64,000 nucleotides of DNA, taken from NCBI GenBank assembly GCA_963576565.1, contig OY755042.1, positions 8,952,372 through 9,016,371 of the forward strand, in the 5' to 3' direction. The position numbers were made by a program, and so were the translations under genes. Shown piece by piece: positions 44,284 through 55,679 of this stretch; position 1 is the first letter of the stretch, and every line of letters starts with the position of its first letter. Below the pieces are notes generated by a model. It was not told the origin of the DNA. It did no database searches and worked only from the letters and a program-made list of their open reading frames with translations. The stretch is from Aspidapion aeneum (Eukaryota; Arthropoda; Insecta; Coleoptera; Brentidae).

Positions 44284-44714
44284 GGACAACCGGGCGCCGC
44301 CAACTCGGCGCCACCAACTGCGCGGCAGGCCAACTGGGCGCCGAGCCAACTGGACGTCGAGCCAACTGGGCGCCGGACTAAAATATTTTTTCTTGATAAA
44401 ATGTGCAGATGAAAAACAAACTTAAAAAAATTAAAATGGCGGATCCAAAATGGCGGACTTTCTTATTTATGCATCGATATGTATCGAATATGGAACTTGG
44501 CGGTGTTTCAAGTCGCAGAACACTACACCTACCAAATTTCAACACTCGACTTAATAGATGTTGAAATTTTTGTATAAATAACATATTTATTTTGTTTTTT
44601 ATCTGCACATTTTATCAAAGAAAAAATAGTCCGGCGCTGAGTTGGCCCGGCGCCCATTAGGCCCGGCGTGGCGCCCTGTTGGCGGCGCCGAGTTGGCCCG
44701 GCGCCCAGTTGTCC
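44284..44714. mobile_element. Foldback FB3: arms of GCCAACTGGGCGCC repeats
   Basis: Left arm about 44284-44412 and right arm about 44592-44714 are inverted. The outer part of each is four to five GC-rich units on GCCAACTGGGCGCC; the inner part shares GGACTA, a T-rich run, GATAAAATGTGCAGAT. The 180-bp core contains two AAAATGGCGG-type motifs (44434-44455). The GC content of the arms contrasts sharply with the surroundings. Confidence 0.8.
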
Positions 44715-44726
44715 CATTCCGAATTG

Positions 44727-44951
44727 AAATTTTTAGTTCCGAAATTTTATCTGACTCGAGCATAACTTGTAGTCCACCCAAGAAGAGAAGAGTTGAAGAA
44801 GACCCTTGTTCAAAGAAAGAAAATATTTTACCTGGAAAGTACAACATTTGATGAAAACAATAATTTTAATACATCCACTGCACTTAGCATGCTTGGAAAT
44901 TCTTTTTACTCTTTTTTTTTACTGAAGAGAATTTTGAAAACACAGTATACA
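44727..44951 (+). pseudogene. Possible exon remnant with an NLS-like PPKKRR motif
   Basis: After a TTTTTAG acceptor-like site at about 44734-44740, the frame reads SEILSDSSITCSPPKKRRVE, then EDPCSKKENILPGKY, and stops at about 44849-44851. A shifted frame continues with YLESTTFDENNNFNTSTALS to an ACACAA/GTAAGTATT donor-like site at about 44957. The basic cluster after two prolines resembles a monopartite nuclear localisation signal. I do not recognise the protein. It may be a broken exon, a transposon protein piece or chance. Confidence 0.25.
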
Positions 44952-45873
44952 CAAGTAAGTATTCATGAATTATTTATTATTCAAACAGAAAATTGTTGAT
45001 AAAAAAATTCTAATGGAATTCAAAATTTCTATTTTGCGCCGCCACTGCCCTTTTTTATCCAAGACAAGCAAATAGAATATTTTTGCGATGTTGCATGTTG
45101 CCGGACTCGCCAAACCGAAATTCTATTTTCATCCCTATCTTGCTCATTAAATTCTTACTTGTATTTGGTCAATTGCGATAAAAGCTTGATATAATGGCAA
45201 TTTAGGCCCATGCCGGGTCTACCCGTAGGGTATAGAAGTCAATGGCATAGAATATTGCTTCCATATAAACAAAGCATTTAACTTTCTAGACTTCTCCAGG
45301 ATGTAAACCAGGAATACCTTTTCGGTGAAATTTTCAAAATTCTGTTTATTGCATCATTTTCGGTACTGAAAGCTGCTTTCTTCGGTGGCCTATTCCATGC
45401 CCATCTCAAACTAAGATTATGCTTTATTCTTTGGTCCGTTGTTTTTTCCATCTTCGAGAAATGTAATTCGAACTTTTTCTTGACTAAACTTATTTAGTGA
45501 CTAAACTTATTATGAAATAAATATTATTTTTTCCACATTGTTTGTTAGCATCTGACTGACTTTTTAATGTAATGCCATGACAACTATCACTGCCCACTGT
45601 TTTATTATATACGGGGGTTGACATGCTAATACTACAGTACGGTAAGTGGTTTAATACCTATTTATTTAGTTTATGATTATTATTATTTTTAGTATATATA
45701 AATAAACCTTGGCATTAAAGTCCCTTTTAGTCACTTAGCAAATTATAGCCCTCCTTCCGGTCGGGCATGAAAATTCCCGCCGTGGGATTAAAAGTAAACA
45801 CTGTACGGGCTAGGTTTATAATATACCTACTATTATTTTTATTAGTGTTCAAAAAAAAGCGGGCGGCGAAGGA
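44952..45873. other. Unassigned spacer
   Basis: No gene or repeat recognised. Confidence 0.3.
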
Positions 45874-45964
45874 AAGGTCGAAAGTACAAAAAGTCGAAAA
45901 TACAAAAGTTCGAAAGTACAAAAGGTCGAAAATACAAAAGATTGAAATACAAAAGGTCCAAACA
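45874..45964. repeat. 16-bp minisatellite, about six units
   Basis: Units on AAGGTCGAAAATACAA (variants AAAGTCGAAAATACAA, AAGTTCGAAAGTACAA). Unit length equals that of the FB1 arm array, but the sequence differs. Confidence 0.85.
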
Positions 45965-46116
45965 AAGTTCATAAATAGCTACACTGTAATGATTGCAAAA
46001 CAAAGTAACAGACACACAGGTACACACACACAGTCATAGAAAAGTTTTAAAAAAATCAACATCCAATAAGGTAGGTATTTTTTTGGGCAGCAACACGACG
46101 GGTCGCAGAACTTTGT

Positions 46117-47032
46117 TCGGAAAATTTTCTTCGAACGGAAATTTTTATGAAAACAATTTCTAATGGTAATTTGTTCGAAAACATTTTTTTCAAACGAAAA
46201 TTAGTTCGAACACTATTTCTTTGAACGGAAATTTGTTCGTAAGCAATAGTTGTTCAAAAACATTTTCTTCTAAAGCAAGCTTTTCGAAAAAAGACGCTCT
46301 AGACCTGGATTTCCAAACCTAACCCAATTCATATAGGGTTTGAATAAGGCAAGGTGTTTCTAACATATTTTTTAAAAAAACCCTGACTTCTTTCCCGGGA
46401 TCGTAAACTGTCTGAAAATTTATCTACTTTCCTCCTTTTGGAAGGTCGAAATTTGTATTTTCCTAAACTTTGTCAATTGACCGCAAACGTATTCCAACCG
46501 GTCCAGATACCCCCTGATGTGCTCAATTGAGAAAGGTTAGAGTAACACCGATTTCAACCTTCCAAAATGAGGACCGGAAAGCTAATTTAGGGAAATCATT
46601 TTTCGAAAATAGTTTTTCGAAAATAGGTTTCGGTTGGTTCGGTTTGGTTTCACACCCTCTAGGATCCAGGGAAAGAAGTCAGGGATGTTTTTGTTTCCAA
46701 AAATGGTTAGAAAAAGACCCCATTAGTCGAACTATATGAGTTGTGTTAAGTTTGGCAAACCAGGCCTAAATTTTTTTTTTTTAATTTGTTTTCAAAGAAA
46801 TGTTTTTGAACAAATTTCTATTAAAAAAAATATTTTCGAACAAATTTCCGTTCAAAGAAAATATTTTCAAACAAATTCCTGTTTGAAGAAAATGATTTCG
46901 AAAAATTTCTGTTTGAAGAAAACGTTTTGGAATAATTTTCCATTCGAAGAAAGATTGTTCGATCTTTTGTTCAAAGAAAATGTTTTCGAACAATTTTCGG
47001 TTTGAAGAAAATGATTTTCGAAGTTTATGCTT
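46117..47032. mobile_element. Foldback FB2: about 31-bp tandem-repeat arms around an FB1-type core
   Basis: The right arm (about 46790-47032) holds about seven units on GAACAAATTTCCGTTCAAAG + AAAATATTTTC. The left arm (about 46117-46285) carries the same unit inverted, more diverged. The core (about 46320-46745) has its own inverted ends sharing CATATAG, TTTCTAACATATTTTTTAAA-like and CCCTGACTTCTTTCCCGGGA. It also has GGTTTCACACCCTCTAGGAT, identical in kind to the FB1 core. Internal CTTTTGGAAGGT and ACCTTCCAAAATG are inverted too. The 89-codon frame here is arm-repeat translation. Confidence 0.75.
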
Positions 47033-47399
47033 TTGAACAATAATATTATATAAACTCTATACCATTTTCTTTGAGATAACTTTTGACTGTGTTACTTGTC
47101 ATCAAGAAAAAAGCTGCCCAAGGGTGCACAGGTCCGGATTCAGACTAGACGAAAAATAAAGTTAGGGATCGTTCACAAATTAGACTAATATAGACGTAAC
47201 AGGGTATTTTTAAAGTATGTGGTGCTCCTTTGAGTAATTAAAGAAAAGCTCTTACTAAAAAACATGGAAATAATGCATTTGGGGTCGTATTTTTAAGGGT
47301 GACAAATTAAAAAAACGATCATAATACCTATAATCGTTTAGTCAACTTCGTTGAAATTTGGCAGTGCTGTTTGTAGTGACATGAGGCGAATTTGGCACT

Positions 47400-47700
47400 A
47401 CTTAGATTAAAATAATTAAGTCCAGTGATGTGCCGAAGCACATCGTGACCAATATTTTTGAGAAAAAACTATGCGTTACTAAATATTTTCCAAATTCGGT
47501 ATTTTTTTTCTTTTATTTGATTAAATAACTACAAACACAAATTAGTCTTTTGGATTTTTTTTACCATGATTTGTTTAAGTCAGTAGCGCACAACCGATTT
47601 TTTTAAAAGTTTGACACCCTGTACCTTAAAAACTTTATATTTCGAGCCCATATGTATTATAAACTTTTTTTTCTTAAAATTACTTATTGTAACATCCGAA
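47400..47700. repeat. Possible diverged relative of the Tc1-like terminal repeat
   Basis: GTCCAGTGATGTGCC (47421) and AGTTTGACACCCTGTACCTT (47612) resemble, in sequence but not fully in order, parts of the 27839-30159 terminal repeats. Low confidence. Confidence 0.3.
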
Positions 47701-48756
47701 CAAAGCATATATCGGCATAAACTTTCGCTAAAAACTGGGCGATTAATCCTTGCTATGGATGGAAAGACTCAGTTTAAATAAAACAACACTCGCAAAGTTA
47801 CTCGCGTCAGCTTTGGAATTTACGGATGTTATGGAAACATTTAATTAAAATGTAGGAATTTTTTTATTTTTTACATAAAAATACATATAGTTTTTTTTCT
47901 AAGTACACAAAGTATAACTTTACCGCACGCAAAAGCAATTAGAAGAACGACGCAAAGAGTTTAGCAAAGACATTTTGCGCACGTTTTTGCAATATTATTT
48001 TTTTACGTGGGTTAAAATTTATTTTCAAAAACAAATATCATAAATATTAAATATTAATTTAAATTTTAAAAAGCCATATTTAATAAAATATGTCAAATCT
48101 TTACATTCTAAAAATTTTTCTATATACATAATACCAAAACATAATATGCTTGTTAAACCTAAAACACGTAAGCAGAAAAAAATTATTAAACTATCGTGGT
48201 AAAAAAATTGGCGACGCCAGCTATTTGAGTTGTAATGTTTATATAAAACAACGCCCCTTTCTCTCTTCCACCCTACAAACTCCCCACCCTCAGAAAAAAC
48301 TAATGGTTTTATTCACGGGTACCAACACAGATTACTAACCACAGGGTACCAAAGAATTTTTGTGCCAAATTTGATTACAATTGATTAGACAGACAGATAG
48401 AAAAAATAACCTTAATATGTGAATGTTCCTGGAGTGTCAATAATAGCTTTAACAAACCTTTGTCATACTGTCATACGCCGTTTAAAAGAACATTTTATTT
48501 TGTCTAAAAAAGGTATTTTAGCATTTATTCCAAAAATGCTAATAATAGTTTTTTTGAAAACTGAAAAAAAAAATAAAAAAAAACATGATTTTTTTCGTGA
48601 TCCTAAAAAATAACCACAATTTATGGATGCCAATTAAGTGCTAACCGTGGACCTGGCCCATAATTTAGTTTTTTACAATAAAGTTGATTACATACTTTCT
48701 GTAAAAGGCTTACCTTTTAAGAAAATGACATAAAACTTAATAATTTCGGTTTATTG

Positions 48757-50231
48757 TGTTGGGCCAAAAAAAACCGGACAATTTTTTTTTCATTATAACT
48801 TTTGAACTATACAATCGATTTTAATGGCACAAACTGCACTTGGCAGATAATTAATCAGAGTTTTTGACTGAATATATTTCTTTGGCCCCTCCCTATCTTA
48901 AAATCCAAGATGGCTGACGAAATTAAAATGTACCCTTCAAAGATGCTCGTTTATTCTCGTGTTGCGAGCATGTCTTAATTACTTTTTTAAATGAGTAAAA
49001 AAGCTGCATTCTTGCCACGTACAATAAGGTACGAATGAGTAAAATCTGTTCAGTGGTTCGAAAAAAAATATTTTTGTTTCAACCATTCTTTTGCCTTGCC
49101 AATCATGTCTGCATTTATTTCCTTATAAATTCAGTACTACTTAACCAATTTTAATGAAATAAAAAACATCCTGGTGCGAATTTATTTCTTTTTTAAGATC
49201 GTGATCAAGGTTTATCGCCATCTTAAAATTTAAGATGGAGGACAGAATCATACTTAATTCTTCAAAATGGTGTGTTTATTCTTAGTTTCCCAAAATGTTT
49301 CAGTTTTTTTTTAAATTTATAAAGAACCGCTACTTTTCCTTCACACAACGAGGTACAAATTAGTAAACTCGGTGTGGTGGTTCTGAAAAAATCTATTTTT
49401 GTTTCAGCCATTATTTTACAGATTATACGATTGCATTGCCAATCCTGTCTATTACTAAACCAATTTGAGTGAAATAAAAAAAAAATCATGTTGAGAATTG
49501 ATTTCTTTTTAAAGATTGTGATCAAAGTTTATTATCTTAGAATTTAAGATGTCGGACAGAATTAAACTTGATTCTTTAAAATGGCGTGCTTATTCTTATT
49601 TTCCGAAAATAGTTTAGTTTTTTTTTAATTTATAGAAAAACAGTACTTTTCTCCCGCATAAAGAGATAAAAATTAATGAAGTGCTTTTCTATAAATAAAA
49701 AAAAACTAAAACATTTTTGGAAAATAATAATCGTCTGTCCACCATCTTAAATTTTAAGATGTTAATAAATTTTGATCATGATCTTTATAAAGCAATCATT
49801 TCTCAAATTTTTATTTCATCAAAATCGGTTCAGTAGTGATGAATTTATAAGGAAATAAATGCAGACATGATTGGCAAGGCAATCGTATAATATTCAAAAC
49901 ATTGGTTAAAACAAAAATATATTTTTTTAGAACCACTAAACCGATTTTGCTGATACATACCTTGTTGTGCCTGGCAAGAATGCTGATTTTTTAGTGATTT
50001 AAAAAAATTCTTAAAACGTGTTCGCAACACAAGAATAAATGAGCATATTTGAAGGGTACAATTTTATTTCGTCCGCCATCTTGGATTTTGAAATGACGGA
50101 CAAAAAAAATTATTTATTCAAAACTCTGATTAATTCTATGCCAAGTACAGTTTTTTCCATTAAAATCGATGGTATAGTTCAAGTTATGATAATAAAAAAA
50201 TTGTCCGGTTTTTTTTGGCCCACCCGGTATA
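48757..50231. mobile_element. 1.47-kb ACCGGGTGGGCC-family transposon, long inverted repeats, no ORF
   Basis: The left end TGTTGGGCCAAAAAAAACCG (48757 on) is the slightly mutated inverse of the right end (GGCCCACCCGGTATAC, 50217-50232). The arms match for about 400 bp: TAACTTTTGAACTATAC, AATCGATTTTAATGG, AATCCAAGATGGC, GTACCCTTCAAAxATGCTC, AACCGATTTTGCTGA. The middle (49140-49680) repeats parts of the arm in tandem, including GATTGGCAAGG-like and AATTTAAGATGG words. No transposase. Confidence 0.8.
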
Positions 50232-52959
50232 CTATGAAAAATACATAGGAAACGAGTGTACACGAGGGGTAATTTGCTGCCCACAGTAGGTGTACAGAAA
50301 TTGTCTACCGGACTCCACAGGACACTATAGAGTTTTGGAGATTTTTTATAACTCACGATATAGGTACTTTTAATCTAGCCACATTATCTATTTAAAACCA
50401 ATTATGATGTACTGTACTTTTACTTACTGTCTATAATTTAAATACACAGCCAAAATTTAAAAAATTTACCTTTTAACGAAATTTTCGTTCACTTCACAAA
50501 TGCTTGTTTATAGAAAAATCTCAAATAAACAAAATAGCAAAATGTAAATAGATACGGAACTGTCTTTTAGACATACACCACCTTGGATTAATCCAATACT
50601 AATATTGATTTAGCACCAGATCAACTCAACTGCGATTCATCTCTTTTTAACATGCACTGGATTAAATCGCTGGATAAGTTAAGCTTTATGAAATGAATAT
50701 TCACAAGTTATAGGTTTATCTCTATTTCCGCATTGAAACCGTATATTAAATTGTCTTTTTTATGAAATTATTCAAGAAAAACGATTGACTCCTAACCAAA
50801 TCAAGCAATTTTTTGATCTTTACCTTGCTATGCTATGGTCTGAAAAAAAGTTATCTCAAAGATAATGGTATGGCCTGTATTTATATGAAATGTACTATAA
50901 AATTATAAGTAATTAAAGCCGAACCTTACAAAAACTATAAAAAGGTACTAAAAAAAACCACAACACCTAAAAGCACCCCAAAAATGGGAAAAAACTTGAA
51001 AAATAAACTAAACAGTACCAAAAATAGCGTATAAACTTCGTGATAAAAGCTTCATTTTATCCCTTGATATACTATAATACTATTAATAAACATTTAACAT
51101 ACAAATGTATTTCTGTCCTGTTTGTTTATTTATTACGTATTATTTTTATACAAAAAACACAAATAATATTTAAAAGAAAATGATTTTTAACAATAAATAT
51201 ACCTACAATAAATATTCATAACCCAGAAACTAAAGGAACATATTTTTTATTTCTTAAGCTGTATAAAAATTAGTAGAAGTTAATTATCCTTAGAATTAAA
51301 AATTAAAACCTTGAAAGACTTAAGTTTTCTAAAGAAACTTTCCCTTATTTAAGTTAAGAGTTTACTGACAGAGATCAAATACCAATTAGCGACGATATTT
51401 TAGTTCTTTCCATATGATAGGTACTAGATTGCTTTTATCAAGCTTTTGTTTAACGTCGAAGTATAGAACTTCAGGTTTTTTGCTGATTACTTTTAATCGA
51501 AAAGCTATAAGAATGTCTTTTAGAAATCATAATACACATAATCACATTTAGGGCGACCCAAAAATAGTTTGCTTTACCTGTCATCGAATTTTATTGTTTT
51601 AAGCTTTTAATTTTAAAAAAACTAAGATAAATTTATCTTTGTTATGATTTTAATATCTTTAAATATGGGCAGGAAAATTATAATTATTTCTGTTGAATTT
51701 TGACAGTGACTTTTATTTTGGAGATATAAGACCTAAAAATCTAGGAATTTAATGTCAAAATTGAAATTTTTTTAGAATTCGAAACGACAGAAATTTTTTT
51801 ATTAGGTATGTATGACACTGGAGCAAAAATTAATATTTGCCCATAAAATCCTATCTTATTCAAGAATTATTAAAACTCGGTGGATAACGCACGAAGAGTA
51901 AAACCAAACTTTAGTGGCTGCTTAAAAATGTATGACAATAATAATATTAAATTATAGATACCTATACAGGGTGCTATGTCAATAAATGAATTGTATGTAT
52001 TTTTTTGACTAAATGCCAGTGAAGAAATTTTAAAAATTAAACGAAAATTTAAATATTGATTTTTATTCGTTCCTGTTCTAAGTCGAATAAATACTAGAAA
52101 TTTTAACCCGTTTTTAAGTCCACTATTTTACAATTTCACGATTTATATTTATAGTACCCTATATCAAAAAACCTATAAAACCACAAAATTTGAAATAAAG
52201 ACCTAAGTAAATTTTTTGCAAAGTCACTTGAATAACTCCTAATACGGGGTTCTATCGATTTAATGAAATTTTGCTTCATTCTGCCCTTCAAAAGTTTTCC
52301 AAATTCATATAAAATCTTCCTGGTATAATTTCAACCCTACCGACAGAGAACAGGCGCGACTCTTTGCGGTCCGACCAAAAAGTATTTGTTTTCCGACCGA
52401 CCGAGCACAGGTGGATAGACGGCACCGATTGGCAGATTTTTTTGAGATGCGCTTTTAATTGGTTTCGGGTGTGCTTTTCGGGACCCCTTTAGTCGGCAGT
52501 ATGCAGAGTTAGAAAATAAATCAGTGTCGTTCCTGTAGCTGTAGGAATAGAAAGTTTTATTATCTATTTTTATTTTTTTAGTTTACACCATAATTAAATG
52601 AAATAATTTTAGTATATCTACCGCCGCCCATGTCACTTTCTATAAAGGATATGCCGATGGTCGGCTTTTGTGTTTGTTCAACTGACTTTGCAAAAACTAT
52701 ACCAATTTTTATTTGAGTAATTGTGGATTTTTTGGTCCGCTTTCTAAATAAGAACCATCCGTATTTGTCAAACACCAAAGAAAATTTAGCGAACCGCTTA
52801 AACAGGTGTTTGTTTATTTTGTTAGTAGTTCCACAAATATAGTTTGTGGTTTGTTCAGCGAATTTTTGATAAATAATGTAGGTAGCTTATTATTTAAGGA
52901 TGGGGGCGCCATTTTAGCATAAATTAGGCTCACTTATAGCCCAGTCATTTTAGGAATTC
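50232..52959. other. Unassigned AT-rich spacer
   Basis: One Tc1-like tip word, TACAGGGTGCTATG, at 51965 without a partner. No gene recognised in 2.7 kb. Confidence 0.3.
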
Positions 52960-52961
52960 AC

Positions 52962-54545
52962 CTGGAAAAAAATAGGTGCAAGCTGGATTTTTCCATAATT
53001 ATTCCTTAGCATCTACATCCCCACATACGTATTTTCCGCCAAAATCCTCTTAGAGCTTCGCTAGATAAAAGGACGAAATGTTCCAAAAATCTTTTTTTTT
53101 TGCGATTTCCTCAAAAAACAAAAAAATTCAGGAGATAAAAATACTTAAAATCTTTTGGTCAATGCCTCAGAGTAATATATTATTATTACTGTAAGGTCAA
53201 TGCTATAAAAGAAAAAAAATACCTGACCTAACATTTAAAAAAAATATATTGGAAAGAAATGATTTTTTTTTATTTAATTTTTTCTCGTACTGTAGGTTAC
53301 TTGTTGTAAAACGTTAATTCTTTATAATATTAGGCTTGGTCCCCACTTGTTACAAACACCAGTTACTAAACTTTAGTTTTTGGTTTTTTAAAGTTGAAGA
53401 ACTTTAAGTAAAAGTTAGAAAAATGGTTAATAGTAGCCGGACCACCAATGGGATTTTAAAAATTTAATTTTTAGACAATAATTAGGAACTGTACGAAAAA
53501 AAGGTTTTTCTATTTAGAAACAGTATAAAAATACGCGCAAATGCGCACACTTTTATCTTATTTGAATTTGAACCAGCTTAACAGTATTAATGTAATTTTT
53601 ATAAAATTTTTAGAAAAAATGTGTTTGACTTAATTTACTTGTGATAAGGGAGTTTAGACAAATAAACGAAACATAAGGGTGATTTTTTAAGGGTTGATAA
53701 TTGTAAACAGAGGTACTTACATAAAGTTTTAATAATTATTCGTATTATTATGCAATTTTCGAATGTTTATGCTATGATTTTTATCAAGATTCAACGACTA
53801 TTCGGTAAAACTTGATATGCCTATGTCCTATTCAACGAGTATTCGGTAAAACTTTATATGCCTATGTCCTTTGATTACATTTATTTTGTTTAAACCCCTT
53901 TGTCTCACTAAAATTTTAGTGAAACACTATTTTTGCTATCAATAGCAGTTTGGATGAAATTTCAGTTATAATAAGTGTGCACATTTGCATATTCTTTAAA
54001 GCTGTTTCTACCCAGAAGTTGAAGTTTTTTGATACATGCTTTTTTCTCTTACAGTGCTTAAGTGCATAAAAATATATTTTTTAAGTTCCATTGGCTATTA
54101 TCACCTAACCCTTACTTAAAGTTGTTTAAGTTTAAAGAAACACAAACTAAATTTAAGTTTAGGTTGTTTTGTTCAAGTGGGGATCAATTTAATATTATAA
54201 AGAATTTAAATTTTAAAATGAGTTAACTACAGGGTAAAAAAATAAAGTTTAAAAAAAATATTTTTTTAAATAGATTTTTTAAAATATTAGGTTAGGTTTT
54301 TTTTATTAATTTTGCATTACAGAACGAATGAATTTGTGTATTTTTTCTTTTATCAGTTTTTCTTTTAAATATTAGTTTTCGAGAAAATCGCAAAAAACTG
54401 ATTTATAGGGACCTTATAACTACATAACTAGAGCTCAAGGGGGATTGTGGTGAAGAATATGTTGGGATGTGTGCCAGATGCTAATGAATAAACATTATAC
54501 AAAAATCTAGCTTGCACCTTTTTCCCAAGTTTCAGGGTTTTTTCA
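52962..54545. mobile_element. 1.6-kb inverted-repeat element with a second one nested inside
   Basis: Outer arms: AGGTGCAAGCTGGATTTTT (52975), TTAGCATCT and ACATCCC-ACATA recur inverted at 54440-54520. TTAGGAATTCACCT faces AGGTGAAAAAACCC near the ends. Inner arms: GGTCCCCACTTGTTACAAAC (53338) faces GTTCAAGTGGGGATC (54172-54186). A 43-bp tandem duplication lies at about 53784-53870 (ATTCGGTAAAACTT, ATATGCCTATGTCC). No recognisable protein. Confidence 0.6.
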
Positions 54546-54611
54546 CCTAATATGACTAGGCCATTAGTAAGTACCTATGGGTGCAAACACAATGTAGGAC
54601 TAATACAAGTT

Positions 54612-55425
54612 AAATGTACCGTAATTCCGGGTAACTTGGAACACTTTTCATTTTCATTTGACTGCCCTATTTACACTTTTAGACATTTTGTATTTTTTTA
54701 TTGTTTAAAACATGTATGGGGGGTAGACAATGAAAAATTATAGTGACCTCTTTTTGTCTACTGATTGCACTACCTTTTTTTTTAAAAACATCAGTGTTCC
54801 AAGTTGAACGCAAAACTGACAACTTGGAACACTGTGCCAAAATACGTATTTGTTCTTAATTGAGCAGGGTTAAGTAAAACTTGGAACTTATTTTTAAATA
54901 AGAATACTTTTCTTTTTCGAATTCTATTTTTTACAAAAATATAAGTTGTTTTTTATATAAGATAACGATTTTTATTTAATTTTACAGACAAAAGCCTAAA
55001 AAAACAAGAAAAAAACATTTCAAATTTGGACACTTTTTTTTTAAACAAACGCCTCTCTTTGCAAAATAACTTTTGTTTCTGTTTCTATTGTAATTTTCAA
55101 TTTTTCAATAATTTGATCCTCTTTTATTTCGGCAATATCTTTTACGTCGGGGTAAATAAAAACGAGTTTTGATTGTCTCTTAGGCCTTAGAAAAGAACAC
55201 TCATAACTTTTGTCCGTTTTCTCCAGGACTTTACCCACAAAGTTCTTAAAATAAGGTTTTATAGGGAAAGTAGGTAGTTTATAACTCGCGCATAAAATAG
55301 TGAAGTTTTTTAACGGCGTTTTGTAAACTTTGCGCGTCCGCGTTTTAAAAGTGTAACCAAAACCTGGCAACTTGAAACACTGCCGAAAACTTGGAACGGA
55401 ACGGGTGTTCCAAGTTTTCGGACGT
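54612..55425. mobile_element. Element with repeated AACTTGGAACAC motifs
   Basis: AACTTGGAAC or its inverse occurs at about 54630, 54795, 54820, 54880, 55362 (AACTTGAAAC), 55389 and 55410. The motif clusters at both sides of an open frame on the minus strand. This suggests subterminal binding sites of a DNA transposon, but exact ends were not found. Confidence 0.5.
55041..55370 (-). pseudogene. Fragment resembling the C-terminal domain found next to pogo/Tigger-type transposases
   Basis: The 109-residue frame on the minus strand includes FVGKVLEKTDKSYECSFLRP, then KLVFIYPDVKDIAEIKEDQI, and ends in a run of charged residues and a TAA. The pattern (VGxVL, hydrophobic-FLR, FxxPDxxDIAEI) recalls a small domain at the end of some insect pogo-like or jerky-type proteins. 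That is from memory and not certain. No DDE catalytic motif or start codon context is present, so this is a fragment or a last exon. It lies between clusters of AACTTGGAAC motifs, which supports a transposon origin. Confidence 0.45.
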
Positions 55426-55651
55426 TTTTAAAATATTTGCAATTTTTTATAAAACAGGCACTATCTGGCAACCTCGCAGAGATTTTTATGCAAATCTTTC
55501 AACGCCGGCTAGCTAAATTAACGTAACGTGTAATCTAAAAATACTGATAGCGCACGAATTTATCTACTTACTTCTAGCCAAAGAGTTTTTTTTTGCAATA
55601 TTATTTTACAAATTTTAACTTGTGGTAACCTAAATTGTAACGTAATACAAC

Positions 55652-55679
55652 CACGGAACTGTAATATAACAGTTCCGTG
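55652..55679. repeat. Perfect 11-bp-arm hairpin
   Basis: CACGGAACTGT, a 6-base AATATA loop, then ACAGTTCCGTG. Confidence 0.75.

Noticed and set aside
45767..46039. Lys/Arg-rich 90-codon frame
   Set aside because: It is the translation of the 16-bp minisatellite.
46736..47005. Phe/Asn-rich 89-codon frame
   Set aside because: It is the translation of the FB2 right-arm repeat.
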